A stretch of 64,000 nt of DNA from Rotaria macrura (Eukaryota; Rotifera; Eurotatoria; Philodinida; Philodinidae), in NCBI GenBank assembly GCA_900239685.1, contig OENT01000025.1:62001-126000 (forward strand), read 5' to 3'. Below are positions 1 to 14,828 of the stretch, piece by piece. The notes below the pieces were generated by a model. The model was not told where the DNA came from and ran no database searches. It saw only the letters and a list, made by a program, of their open reading frames with translations. Each line of letters starts with the position of its first letter. The stretch's first letter is position 1. Position numbers and translations under genes: made by a program.

Positions 1-2655
1 GAAGGTTCACTGTAAGATCCTCTTATATTATCATTGCATCTAGTTATATCTTATTTCCCAACTCGATTGATTTGTTTATTTAGGATATAGAAATAGATAT
101 CCGATGATGTTCAAACTACTCTTGCATTCATTTCATCTACGATGGTATAGAGCGCTCTTTCTCCAAAATAAACTGACTGATCACATACCTATTAAAATTC
201 CTCTTTCTATACAAAATGTTGAGTAATTTAAAAGAAGATATTGCGCAAGTGAAATGTAGCATGCTTTTCAATGAATTAAAACCCACAAGTCGATCATCTA
301 TATACATATGAGAATAAACTGTGAAAAAACTGGACATAGAACGAAGATGAGCGAATCAAAAAATGTGTATCGATGTTCAGCTTTGTTATATGATAGATCT
401 ACACATCTTAGCGTTGTAAAAATGGAAGAACAAAAGGAAAAAGTTTTACTTCTATGATGTGAGTGAGACGTAGTCTTTCTTTCCTTCTTGTACGAAACTA
501 CGGAATAATGCATAGATCTTGATGTAATTGCCAAAACATGGCTTTCACCTTCGTACAGTAATTGAAAAGAAAAATCACGTCTTACTTAATTCATATTTTT
601 TAGTAGTTCTCTTTTCTTCTCTGCCATTTCTAGCGTAAAAATCTCTGGTCATCGCTACTCAAGTATGATTTCAGTGACTATCGTGAAATGTCATCGAACA
701 CAATTTTCGATCGTTCTAAGCTAGATGTGGTTGAAGATTTCAGATATTAGGTATACACTTATATAATGAAAATCGGTGGTTCACCATGGTTTTTCTAATT
801 CATCTACTGGCTCGCAAAACCACGTTTCACCGATGCTACTGTCGTGTTAACCAGGTACCATTTGATTCCTTGTTTCGTTAATATTTGTATTTAAATTGGG
901 TAGTTATTTCTCAATTAAGCAAAATTTTTATTTCATCTCAAAGTAAACATACAAACCAATGCAAAAGAAAACTAACATGCCTAAAAATTTAGTTATTAAG
1001 CAAACGAATTAAAAAGGTGAATACGAAATAATTAATATTAAAAACTTACATATGAAATAATACTAAGTGTCAATTGAGGCTCATTGTCGTTATATTATAT
1101 TGACTCTTTTCTCTAAGATAGCAAGCCAATGAAATAAGTTATGCGACAGAAATGTACATGGATATATAAATGGTTTTTCTTTTCTTTTCTTTTCAGTATT
1201 GGTTTTAAACGAGTCACAGGAAAAAGTGCACGCGGAATTTATTAAGAATCGTGCTATGAATTAAAACCGGCAGTCTACCTTGGTAAACGGTTGTTTTTAA
1301 CAGTTACCGCTAAAATGATCCGCTTTTTGTCTGGCAATGGATATTAGCTTCATCTCGCGGAAGAAATTCGCATATCTTCTGTATCAATTTAGGACAAAGA
1401 CGATCGAAATACAAAACCATATAATGATACAAATCAAAATGTGAATAGTTAACCTTGTTTTGACTAGTGTATTTGCTTGATTTAGATGTGCAATTCTAAA
1501 TCAGCGAGTTCTATTCTTCTAGCTGTGTACGAAAATTCATTGGGAAGTGTCATCTGGAGAAAAGAAAAGATCAAACTCTTTCCCTTATTTTGATAAATCA
1601 CAGTTGTATCGAATGTAACCGAATTGATCGTTGGAAGTCAAATTTGGAACACCTAGAAACGGCTAGCTATTTCATTACATATACTATTGGATTCATCGTT
1701 TATTTGATATTGCTATAATTCGTCATTTCATATCAGTAGTCGTATTTTCAACAATAAGGAGAGATCTTTTCTCATAATAATTTCAACGTTTTTATATAAC
1801 CAGGTAAACGAAATTCTAAAAATTGGAAACGTTTTCTGCTGATTTATGTAACAATTTTTCGAATTGAGTAAGTATCAGCAGCACAATGTGAACCCTTCTT
1901 TTAAATCAAAATTCATTTTATCAATAAGAAATATCTGAAACAAGTGCTGACAAATCAAATCACTAAGAAGAGTGGGTGAGACTTCATTCGTAATTAGTCA
2001 GTTTTAGGGGATGTATTTGAAGGATGACTCATTAAAGAAAGCTTGAATACGGCTAAATCGAGTTTTTTTCAGAATGAGTACTTTTCTAACTATGTAAACA
2101 TGAAAAAATTGATCGACGAGTTCAATGTGTTGGTCATGACATAGCTCTAGACATGTCTACTCACGTTAAGAAGTACGATATCGATTCCTACACGAAAACA
2201 TCAAAGTATGGAAACAGTATTTCGACCAAAATTTTTGCAGACTTTTGCCCGAAGAATTCCTACTCTTTTCGACAGGAACCAGTCAGAAATCATCAGAAAA
2301 AGCCCGATAAGTTTTCGACCGGAATATTGCTCCCATATTCCAGCGATTTCCTGTATTTTTCTGCAGGATATGGATATTTTCCCGCATTTTTCCGTTTGGC
2401 TCACGCGTTATCCGGTGACCGAAACGATCGGACTGGGTATACTTCCAAAAATATGTATAGACACACCGTCTGAAGACAGAAGAAATATGCAAGCATATTA
2501 CTCCTCATCAAATAGCGTCATCTATATCTGATTATTTTCGGTCGGAGACAGTAGAGTAGAAATCGTAGATGCAATAGTTTCAATTGGATAGATTGAGAGA
2601 GAAACAGCTTTTCTAATTTTCCATCTTCACATCAAGTTATACGGTGCATTTTAGC
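1..2655. other. Intergenic, no gene seen
   Basis: No open frame here looks like a protein, and no exon chain with matching splice sites was found. Two overlapping short frames at about 2153-2531 lie in a locally more GC-rich block but have no recognisable motif. The block may be an old repeat fragment and is treated under findings. The last part, just before 2656, is presumably the promoter and leader of the arginine methyltransferase gene, with no clear core element. Confidence 0.5.
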
Positions 2656-5624
<2,969 letters not shown>

Positions 5625-7664
5625 AAATCATTCAATTTTTGATGCAAATCAACTGCTTTTTTCCGTTTTTTGTTTTGTTTTGTTTGTTTTGTTTTTTACT
5701 TTGAAATAAGTAAAAGAAAAACTCTATAATAAACTTCATTGTTTTTTGTTCTTAACTCGAATATTACTATTAAACTTTAGCATTATAGCACATGATCATA
5801 AATCTCACTTGATTCAATAGAAACGAGTAAAGACACTATTATATAAACCAGTAATGATTGTAATATTTCTAACATAAAATAGCGTGTAAAACATGAATAC
5901 GTATTTTCAATTAAAATTTTATTGAATATGTCATCTAAGAAGTTGGTTCACATACATCAAGATGGCTATGGTATCATTATTGATAGTTAAAACACACTGT
6001 TTTTTTTATGAGACACTAGTATCTCTGTCATAGAATTGTGATCTGTCTGATTCAAATGGAACGATTTGATATCTATAAAGACTAATTGAAATCTTCGAAA
6101 TTTAAAACATTGTCCACGTAAATTGACTATGTTAGTAGCGTTTAAGAACATATTAAATTCAATCTCGAATTCAGACAAACTGGTTCAAATTTGATTGTAC
6201 AATACAGAAATCAAAAGATGAATATATATTGCTTCGAATATTTTCAAACAGTATTTAACATATATATATATATATATACCCGTGATGATGGAATCTCGTT
6301 TCGTTCACATACGTGCCTAAACCTATACGACCTTTGTCGCCATTGAGATATAGAGTGCACGATGAATACGTAGACCAAGTATAGAATGGCTAATTCTTAG
6401 ATCAGAGTTCGAACCACATACAATAGTATTAGTACTTTTTCATAGACTTCTATTAGGTTAAAAAAGAAATAGCATCGATATATATTACGTTCTATAAACG
6501 AAAGTATACTCTGACTGGTGTATTTCACAGAAAGAAAAAATTTTATCATTAGTAGGCCCCGTTTTAACATCATCGAATCAGAAGGTTGGCATACAATGAA
6601 TTAAACATAGGTCGTTTACATTCAAGAAGAGATAAAATTCGAGAATATAATTGAAATCAGTGAAATATATTATTCTTATTCTTTACTACTGCGATATATT
6701 TTTCTACACAATAAGAGATAAACGAAAAGGTAACTATTGAATTTCATTTTAAAATTTTACCTTTATCTATAGAATATAAAAGATAAAAAAAACCCTTCTT
6801 CTAAAAACTTCGAAAAAGAATGTACGGGAACGAAAGGACATGTATATATATATATATAGATAGACAGATTAATGAGCTACGTGGTTCTTTAGAATGATCT
6901 GCGTATAATGCATGAAATATGTTATGTGCAAATCCTTTATCAGACGAAACACAAGTGTCTCGTTGCAATACATCTTGTTTGAAAAGAACCATTTTCTCCA
7001 ATCCTTAATTTTCTGGTCTAAGAACAATTCAAAAGAAAAGCATAAACTGAAACAAGAGAGAAGAGATTTTTCAACTTATTCGATACAAACTGTATTGTGT
7101 TTATTGTTGATACTTCAAAAAACTAAAAAAAGGGTAAAAAGAAATAAGAATAGAAAGCAAGGTTTATTTTTATACTTTCCAACAATATGCTTTTTTCAAA
7201 GAATGATCAATATTCAACTAACAACGATGATAATAAATTACTAGAATGCTTAAAATGTATACCTTGTTTATTCATTACTCAATTGTTTGTAAAAAGCCGA
7301 AGAGAGAAGTGCAGTCTTAATCTCGTGAACTATGATCAAAACGACAACATGAGGGAAGAAGAATGAGAACAGACCAAAGAGTAAGAGATCGAGTGAAAAA
7401 AATTGCAAAATAAATATAATCACACAAAGCCGAGAGACAATAGAACGACCCGATCGATGACCACACTTGATCGAAAAAAGGACGAAAATAAAGCTCTACT
7501 TGTATCTCTTTTTCATTCGCCTATTTTTACATTGCGTTTCTCCGTCATCAGTCCGTACGTATATGCAATTGTTAATCGTTTATGTTTCATCATCGTTATA
7601 ATTGAAGAAGAATCCACTTTGTAGGGTCTCATACACTTCCAGAATAGTGATACAAAGCATTGCT
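5625..7664. other. Intergenic, AT-rich, no gene seen
   Basis: Holds the 3' untranslated part of the methyltransferase gene and the promoter region of the chitinase gene. Two TA dinucleotide runs lie at 6261-6278 and 6843-6858. A frame of 110 codons at 6912-7244 is lysine-rich and low in information, with no family resemblance, and is taken as chance. Confidence 0.5.
6261..6278. repeat. (TA)n microsatellite
   Basis: Nine uninterrupted TA units in the spacer between the arginine methyltransferase and chitinase genes. A second run lies at 6843-6858. Confidence 0.95.
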
Positions 7665-10600
7665 ATGAAACTTCGACTATCTCTTCTATTGATATTCTTC
7701 TTTCAAAGTAAGAATTTGGTTTTAGACATTGTACAAACATATCTACCTGGTTAATTTTGCTTTTACTTTATTAGCATCCACTCTTTTTGCTGCTGAAGAA
7801 AAATTCAAGATTGTATGTTACTTTACAAATTGGGGTAAAATACGTTGTTTTTGTTTGCCAATCATATGTCTACATTTTTGCATCATATGAAAATATATTC
7901 TTCAGCTATGAAACGTCCCGGTGGAGGTTCTATGACTCCTGAAGATATTGATCCTTGTTTATGTACACATGTCATATATGCTTTTTCGGAAATGGATAAT
8001 AATCAATTGACACCAATGGAAAAACATGATTTGAAGGATGGCACTCAACCTGGTAACGATAAGTATGAATTATTACATTTGAAGAATTTTATTTTGTTCA
8101 AAAGGATTCTTCGAACGATTCAATGCTTGGAAAAGTGTGAATAAAAATTTAAAAACATTACTGGCTGTTGGTGGTTGGGTATGATAGTTATTTGTTTTGT
8201 TTTCATAACAAAATATGTATTACTATCATTTTGTAATTTCTATAGGACATGGGAATGAAAGATTTCGCAGGTAAAATAACAAAAGTTAATCTCTTCTTTC
8301 TATTTTATCTATAATAACATTTCATCCTACTTAAACTATTAATCAATATTCCTTACATCATATTCGTTTATGATTTACTCGAATGTGTAATAATTTTATC
8401 TCACTTAGACTTTAATTCCTATGTTTTAGATGAAGTAAACAAAAGACGTATGAATAGATATGAAAACACACACTTGCTATTGTAATCCATAATAAGATGT
8501 TTTCCTAAGATTTGAGAACTTAGAAAAAGTGTTCGAAATTGATTTATGACCATTTCTGAGTAAAATTTTAATCTTGTTTTCCATTTCTAGGATAATTAAA
8601 TGATAGGATTTTCATAATTAAATTTATCTCTACATAGATCTAATAATTATTATCGAACAGTCTGAAAGTTTCACTCATGAAAACACGTGTATCTATCAAC
8701 TTGCTCGTTGGTTGTGTTGCAAGTTTGGTTTTAGTAGTAAGCAACTATTTATTCGAAATCGACTACTTCAAAAGTTAAACATGTTTGTCCAGCTTAATTG
8801 TTCAGAGTAATCTAAGGATAATTAATCTTATTTATGAACCAAATTTCAGATCGAAAATCTTTTTGTTACTCAATACTTACAAGCACTTCTAAAATTCAGT
8901 CGAATGTCCATGTCTAGTACACATAGACTCTTCTATGTTTTGTTTAGAATTATTGAGACTTGACTAGGAACTTGATAATTAAGTTACACTTCGAATAGTT
9001 TTCTCGTTTATTATTCGATAGTAATGATTTTTCTTTTATGTAGATTATTTTAAGATGAACTTGCTTAAAATATTTTTCAATTACAGGTATTGTAAAATCG
9101 GAAAAGACAATGAAAAAATTCGCTGAATCAGCAATCAAATATTTACGAAAGCATAAATTTGATGGTCTTGATCTTGGTACGTGAATTAGTTTAAGATAAA
9201 ATAATACATGTTTCTATTTTTCTTATCTTCAGATTTTGAATATCCTGGTAAGAAATAACGTACAATAGAACTATTGCATACTATAGTTCGATTAATAGGT
9301 GTTGATTGGAGAGATAGTCCAAAAGAAGATAAACAAAGATTTACAAAAATGTGTGAAGTTAGTCAAATCAAATTTGATTGATAATTTGATGTGCGTTGTT
9401 CATTAGGTTTTATATTCAACATTTGAAAAAGAAGCAGAAACGAGTGGTAATGAACGTCTTCTTCTTACGGCGGCTGTAGCAGCTGCTAAAGTTAATATTG
9501 ACAAAGCATATGAAGTCGATAAACTTGTTCCGTATGTTGATGATATGTCATTCGAATGATTCGTTCTATTTGTTTCATACTTTTTTTTAGTGTGATCGAT
9601 TGGTATGCAAGAGTGAATTTCAATTTATTATATTTTCTTACTTTTCTCCAAGGTTTAATTTAATGACTTATGATTTTCATGGATCATGGGATCAAAATCG
9701 TGCTCATCATTCGTCCCTGAATAGTAAAGATGACGAAAAAGATGATACCATGTACATTGTATGCATTAAATGCAATCTACTTCTAATCTTAGCTAAATGA
9801 TGTTGTTTTGTAAAACATAGGATTTTGCTGTGAAATATTTTCAAAAATTGGGTATGCCACCTAATAAGATGATGTTAGGCATAGGAACATACGGGCGTGG
9901 TGATACACCAGCTATGCCTTATACCGGATTTAAAGGTGAAAGTGGTTTTGTTGCATATTATGAAGTAGGACGAGACTTTGTCTTTATTGTCGTTTTTCGA
10001 TTGTTCTTAATACGTGTAGAGTTGTATTCAAATTGTCTGTGAAAAAATGAAAGAAACATGGGATGCTAAACAACTTGTACCGTACATAGCTGGACCTTAC
10101 AATCAGCCAAAAGCAGGTGTCGAGAATGTTCGTAGTATGAAATATAAAGTAAGTCAAACATCAAACAAAGAACACAATGGAAACACAATGCTTATTTTGA
10201 AACGAATATTTGCAATTTATTTTTCTTTCCTTTCAAATAGGCGAATTATATTAAAAAGAATAATTTGGCTGGAGCTATGATTTGGACACTTGATATGGAT
10301 GATTTTCGTGGTCAATTTTGTTGTCAAGGAAAATTTCCTTTAATAAAAACAATTAAAGCTGTTTTACATGGGCAAGTCAAGTTGTTACCAAAAGAAAAGA
10401 TTTGTACAGCTTGTCCAACAAAAGAATATAAAAGTAGAAAAATGAAAACAACGTATCCCACAGAAAAAAAAACACGGACTAGAATGTTTATTTCTTTAGA
10501 TTTTAAGCCTGAAGTTCAACCACAAACTACAGAAAAAACAACAAAAAAACCGAAAAAATCAAAACGTGATGCAGAACCACCATGTAATAAGCAATTGAGA

Positions 10601-12671
10601 AAACGAAGAAGAAGACTCATAGTATTATTGATGTTTTCTTTTCATTAGCTGCTCAAGATGTATGTGAAGAGTTAAAAGATGGTCAATGGCCAGATCCGTC
10701 AGATTGCAAAGCTTACTATTTATGTCGTGGCGTTGGCACTCAATGGGGTGAACAGAAGCGTGAAGTTTGCTACACTGGTAAGGTGACAAATATCTTCAAT
10801 GAATAATTAAGGGACAAATATCGATATTTACTTCTCCAAGTTATTAAGTGAAGTTTAACTTCGATCAGTAAACAATAGAAAAGCTACCACTTATGTGGTT
10901 AATAAATAGAAGAAAATGGATCGTTGCGTGTTCTTCTTCGAATAATGTCATTTCCTTATTCAGTGATCATTCTATACTAGTAGACTTCATCCTATTCTAT
11001 CACAAAATCACTTTGTCATAAGTCATTATTGTTTATACTTCACTGGCGAAATGACAAGGTAATTCTCCTTCATTGAAAACAAAGTATTTCTCAGTTTCGA
11101 CTATGAACTTGAACAAAATTCTCCATTGGGTATCGAAATCTACAAGAGTGATCGAAAAACTTGAGATGCTCGATACCAAAATTAGAACTGCTGTACTAGA
11201 ATTTGATTCTGCCAAGTGGATCTCTTCAGAAGAATCGACATATGAAATGTTTTAAAGTGAAATTTTCAGTTCATTGTTGACAAATACTGAATATCTTATA
11301 ACGAGAATGTTGTTTCTTCATAACAATATCCAAACATCATAATAGCAATAAGATGTGTCCATAGAGAACATTTAAGAACAAAGTACTACTACTACTACTA
11401 TACGTTGGTAAACACATTGCTAAAGATTGAAATTCGAATAAGACAGTTAGAGTTCAGAATGAAATATTGACTTGTGCACATCCATCTATAGTTTCTTTTG
11501 GGACACTAAAATTTATGTTTACGTGCTGTGTCTCAACTAAAAACAGTCACATTGAAATTGTCACACATCCATCATAGTTTAAATTCAAAATAACTATTCT
11601 TTAATTCAAATGATTTAATTATGTATCGTTGTAGACAAAAACTGCAATGTGTAAGTAATAGGTACTCGATATATAGAAATATCTATCTGTTTTTTGCAGG
11701 TGCCTATTTTGATCCGAATGAAAAAACATGTAAATGGGTGGGGATGGATAAGGTTTGTTTAACAATTTTACTATTTGAAAAGAACTTGTTCATCAATATT
11801 ATTTCACCATTAGCTTAATTGTGAGGAACTAGTCGAAGGGTATGAAAATCCAGTAGCAGGAGTTACACGATCAACTGATGAAGCAGCTGGAGGAGCAGAC
11901 GATGATGATGATGCTGGAGATGATGAAGATTCTTCAACTGATGCGGGTACATCGTCAAAAAAGAAAAAAACCAAAGCACCCTCAACTCAGTCGATATCGA
12001 TTCTAACTCGAACAACATCCGAATTCGAAACATGTTCAGCAGAAAAACCAGTCGAATTCGATCCTGTACAAGGTACTAGATATTTTCCTTTTTTTTCCTT
12101 TTCGACATGACTCGCTTCATCTACCATAGCCTTCTATAGGTATGTTATGTTACTCTTGCGAGAGTCCGAAAGAGAGCAGCGACTGTCAGATCAACCCGAA
12201 CCAGACATCATCAACCATGTGCGAAACGAAACAACAAATTTGCTACACCAAAAGAGTCACAAACGTCGCAGGTTTTACTACATATAACTAGAATCTTTCT
12301 CTATATATTGTATTCAATGTATATGCTGATTTAGGAAAACTACTACAATTCAGCCGTGGATGCTCAGTTCCTCCACCATCTTCAGGAAATATTACTCAGC
12401 AAACACAATGCCTATCCAGCAAAGCAGAAGGCAAGACTATATGCGTGAAATATTGTCAAACGAACCTTTGCAACAACCAGGACATAAGGTAATTTTTATT
12501 TCTGACGTGGAATTTAATCAACATCTCTTTATGTACATATATATACGGATTTATTTATTTTTCTTTTCTAGCGATGGCGCTTTGGCAGTTACAGTCAGAC
12601 GAATCACACACGTCGTTTATTATCTGTTAGCTCTATTTGCAGTTGTCATATCAACAAATTATCTTTATTAA
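7665..12671 (+). CDS. GH18 chitinase with CBM14, Ly6/uPAR domain and C-terminal GPI-type tail
   Basis: Predicted secreted, surface-anchored chitinase of 732 residues from 20 exons: 7665-7707, 7775-7834, 7906-8052, 8105-8178, 8246-8270, 9087-9176, 9233-9247, 9299-9357, 9407-9531, 9591-9602, 9653-9758, 9821-9964, 10020-10148, 10241-10583, 10649-10777, 11700-11752, 11814-12072, 12140-12271, 12335-12488, 12572-12671. Residues 1-21 look like a signal peptide. The GH18 barrel follows with the complete DxxDxDxE motif (FDGLDLDFEYP; D142, D145, D147, proton donor E149), MTYDFHGSWD and MIWTLDMDDF. A basic linker leads to a six-cysteine CBM14 (about 458-525), an acidic/Ser-Thr linker, then a ten-cysteine LU domain (about 604-700) from LCYSC to LCNN. 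A hydrophobic tail (about 712-732) suggests GPI anchoring. The sixth CBM14 cysteine lies in the exon that also encodes the linker to the LU domain, which supports one gene. Two genes joined in error remains possible. Confidence 0.88.
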
Positions 12672-14828
12672 TAGTGACTATATCCGTAACTGTTTTAGTC
12701 CGCAAACTAAACGTTTTTGTTTATCTCTAATTATTCCTATGTTTTATTTGTTTCTCTCTTGTTTTTTCTTCGCTGTATCTAGTTCATCTTTTGTTTTTCT
12801 TGCATCGATCAAAGAGTAATACGCAAATAGATTTTCATCTATTATCTTGTCCGAGAGTATCGTTTTCTTTCATAACCGAGAAGAAAAAGCATGTTTGCAT
12901 CTATGAATCGTCCCATAGGCCTAACAACTAAACATTGCGACAATAATGACAATACACATGAGATCCATTTTGATAGAACATATTAATTTCGAACAACACA
13001 AATGTGATATCAATAGCAATGGCGATAAATATTGAGTTCTGTGTCATAAGTGTCAAAGATTTTACATATCGACAAAGTTCTCGAACTTCAAGCGTTCATG
13101 TTAAGACAGTGATGAGAGCAGTTTTTGCTGAGAAATATATCGTGAGAGACGGTTTTCGAAAGAAAACTTCAGATCTAGAAGATTCTTGTTCATATTCAAC
13201 AGTCTGATGCATGGATTATTCACGATAAAGAGAAATTGTTGAAAAAGTAAGTTTGTTTGAAAACTCTTGGTCAATATTTGATTCGACTATTCTCCTTTCT
13301 TTGAAATAGTTAGTGTTCATTCGAACGATGATTTGAAACTAAGTAATGCATCTTAGCAAAAGCAAATTTTCTATTAAATAATGGATCTAGTTCACTGCCT
13401 GTATAAGGTCATATTAATTCTAATTTGTCATAATTGTCGGATAAAATCTTGAACTGGCCGCTTCGGTTACAGAAATGTTTTCGTATCAGTAAACATGTAA
13501 TAAAGAAGTTTTTTTTCTCGATTTTAATTTTTGTGGATGCAGAACACTCTACCAAGACGATTGGCTAAAACCGGATTCATTTAAAATAAAAATTTTTACC
13601 ACTTAAGGATTAAATTTCGTCGGCTATCTTCTCCTATAATTAATTCACACGTAGGGAACAATTAATTTATTTAACACAAAGATTCTGCATCATGCTATTC
13701 TTCAAAGTAAAACATTATCTTAATACAAATTTTTCTAGAACACATTCAGCCACTGACTGTATCATTTACCACTTTATCTTAACACAAGGTAAGCAAGTTT
13801 GTTGGTAGAAAATTTTCTTTTAGGAATATTCATTTGTCAAAATGTATCCAATGCTTTTTAATGTGCATCAACATCAATTCAAACTATTGCTACAGATACA
13901 TAGTCTGAATCAAAGATTGTTCACAAAACAATGTCTACGAAACAGTGATTATTTTTTATTACCACTGTAATTTAAGTTTAGAATTTGATTTTCTTTGCGT
14001 CGATATCAAGTAAAGTTAATGATAACACTGATCTTGAGAATCGCTTGTCGTAAAACAGTTATGGAAGGATGTTAAACTTAAAATAAATTCATATCATGAA
14101 ATTGTATTACTAATTCAATTAATAATTCTCAAACATTTTATGAGCTCCATAGATAAGTTAATACATGTAGTAATGTTAATAGTCGGCATCTATCTTCCCT
14201 ATTCACATATGAATAATTTATGTCAAGACATTGATGAAGAAAATTTTAATATATAATCCTGTTCGGTTCTTTTCAGTTATTGAGTTCATGGTCATGGCAT
14301 ACATAGAACATTCTTTTTTCATTAGCGAACAATGTTGCGCGAAAAATCGACCCATAAAATTGAAACCGTATGAAAGTACAGGAAAAAAAGGTTCGTTCTC
14401 TTTTACTAATAATAGAAAAGTGGATAAGAGAATCTTAATAGGAGTGGTGGAGAGAGAAAAAGCGAAATTTGTTCTCATGTGCCCTTGCATACCATCGCTT
14501 GATTACATGTTGTCCTTGTTGCTCGATCTCGTCGACACCGTCTATTGCAGAGAAAAGAATCGTACGATATCACATATGCTCTCCTCTTCGCACTTTTTAC
14601 CTTACGTTTATTCTGACGGGAATATTTTTGCTCATCTATTTCTTTCAAAAAAAACAAACACGATTTTTTTTTATTTCAAATACAGATAAATTTTTCTTCA
14701 TTCAAGCAGAAATTTGATTGACCAATGGCCATATGGATACGACATCATTAATTATGTTAGTATTATTATATCGAATAGATTTTTGGCTTTTGAATGATTT
14801 CATTTCTTTTTTTATTATTTAACTTTAG
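12672..14828. other. Intergenic or 5' part of the next gene
   Basis: No complete gene is visible. Around 14469-14606 one frame carries a cysteine cluster with ITCCPCCSISSTPSI, which resembles the cysteine-rich ectodomain of the related gene at 25683-26488. A weak donor after position 14606 would join in the right phase to the membrane exon at 14829. This could be an ectodomain exon of the first PPxY gene, but no signal-peptide exon was found, so it is left outside the CDS call. Confidence 0.35.

Noticed and set aside
6400-6425. GTTCGAACC resembling a tRNA T-loop
   Set aside because: No pairing acceptor stem, D-arm or A box at the right distance; the surrounding sequence cannot fold as a tRNA.
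6912-7244. 110-codon open frame on +
   Set aside because: Lysine and isoleucine-rich with no domain, in a low-complexity AT-rich spacer; expected by chance.
14231-14689. 152-codon open frame on +
   Set aside because: Length is notable but the protein has no recognisable motif or signal peptide and the stop falls before the membrane exon; the overlapping frame with cysteines looks more coding.
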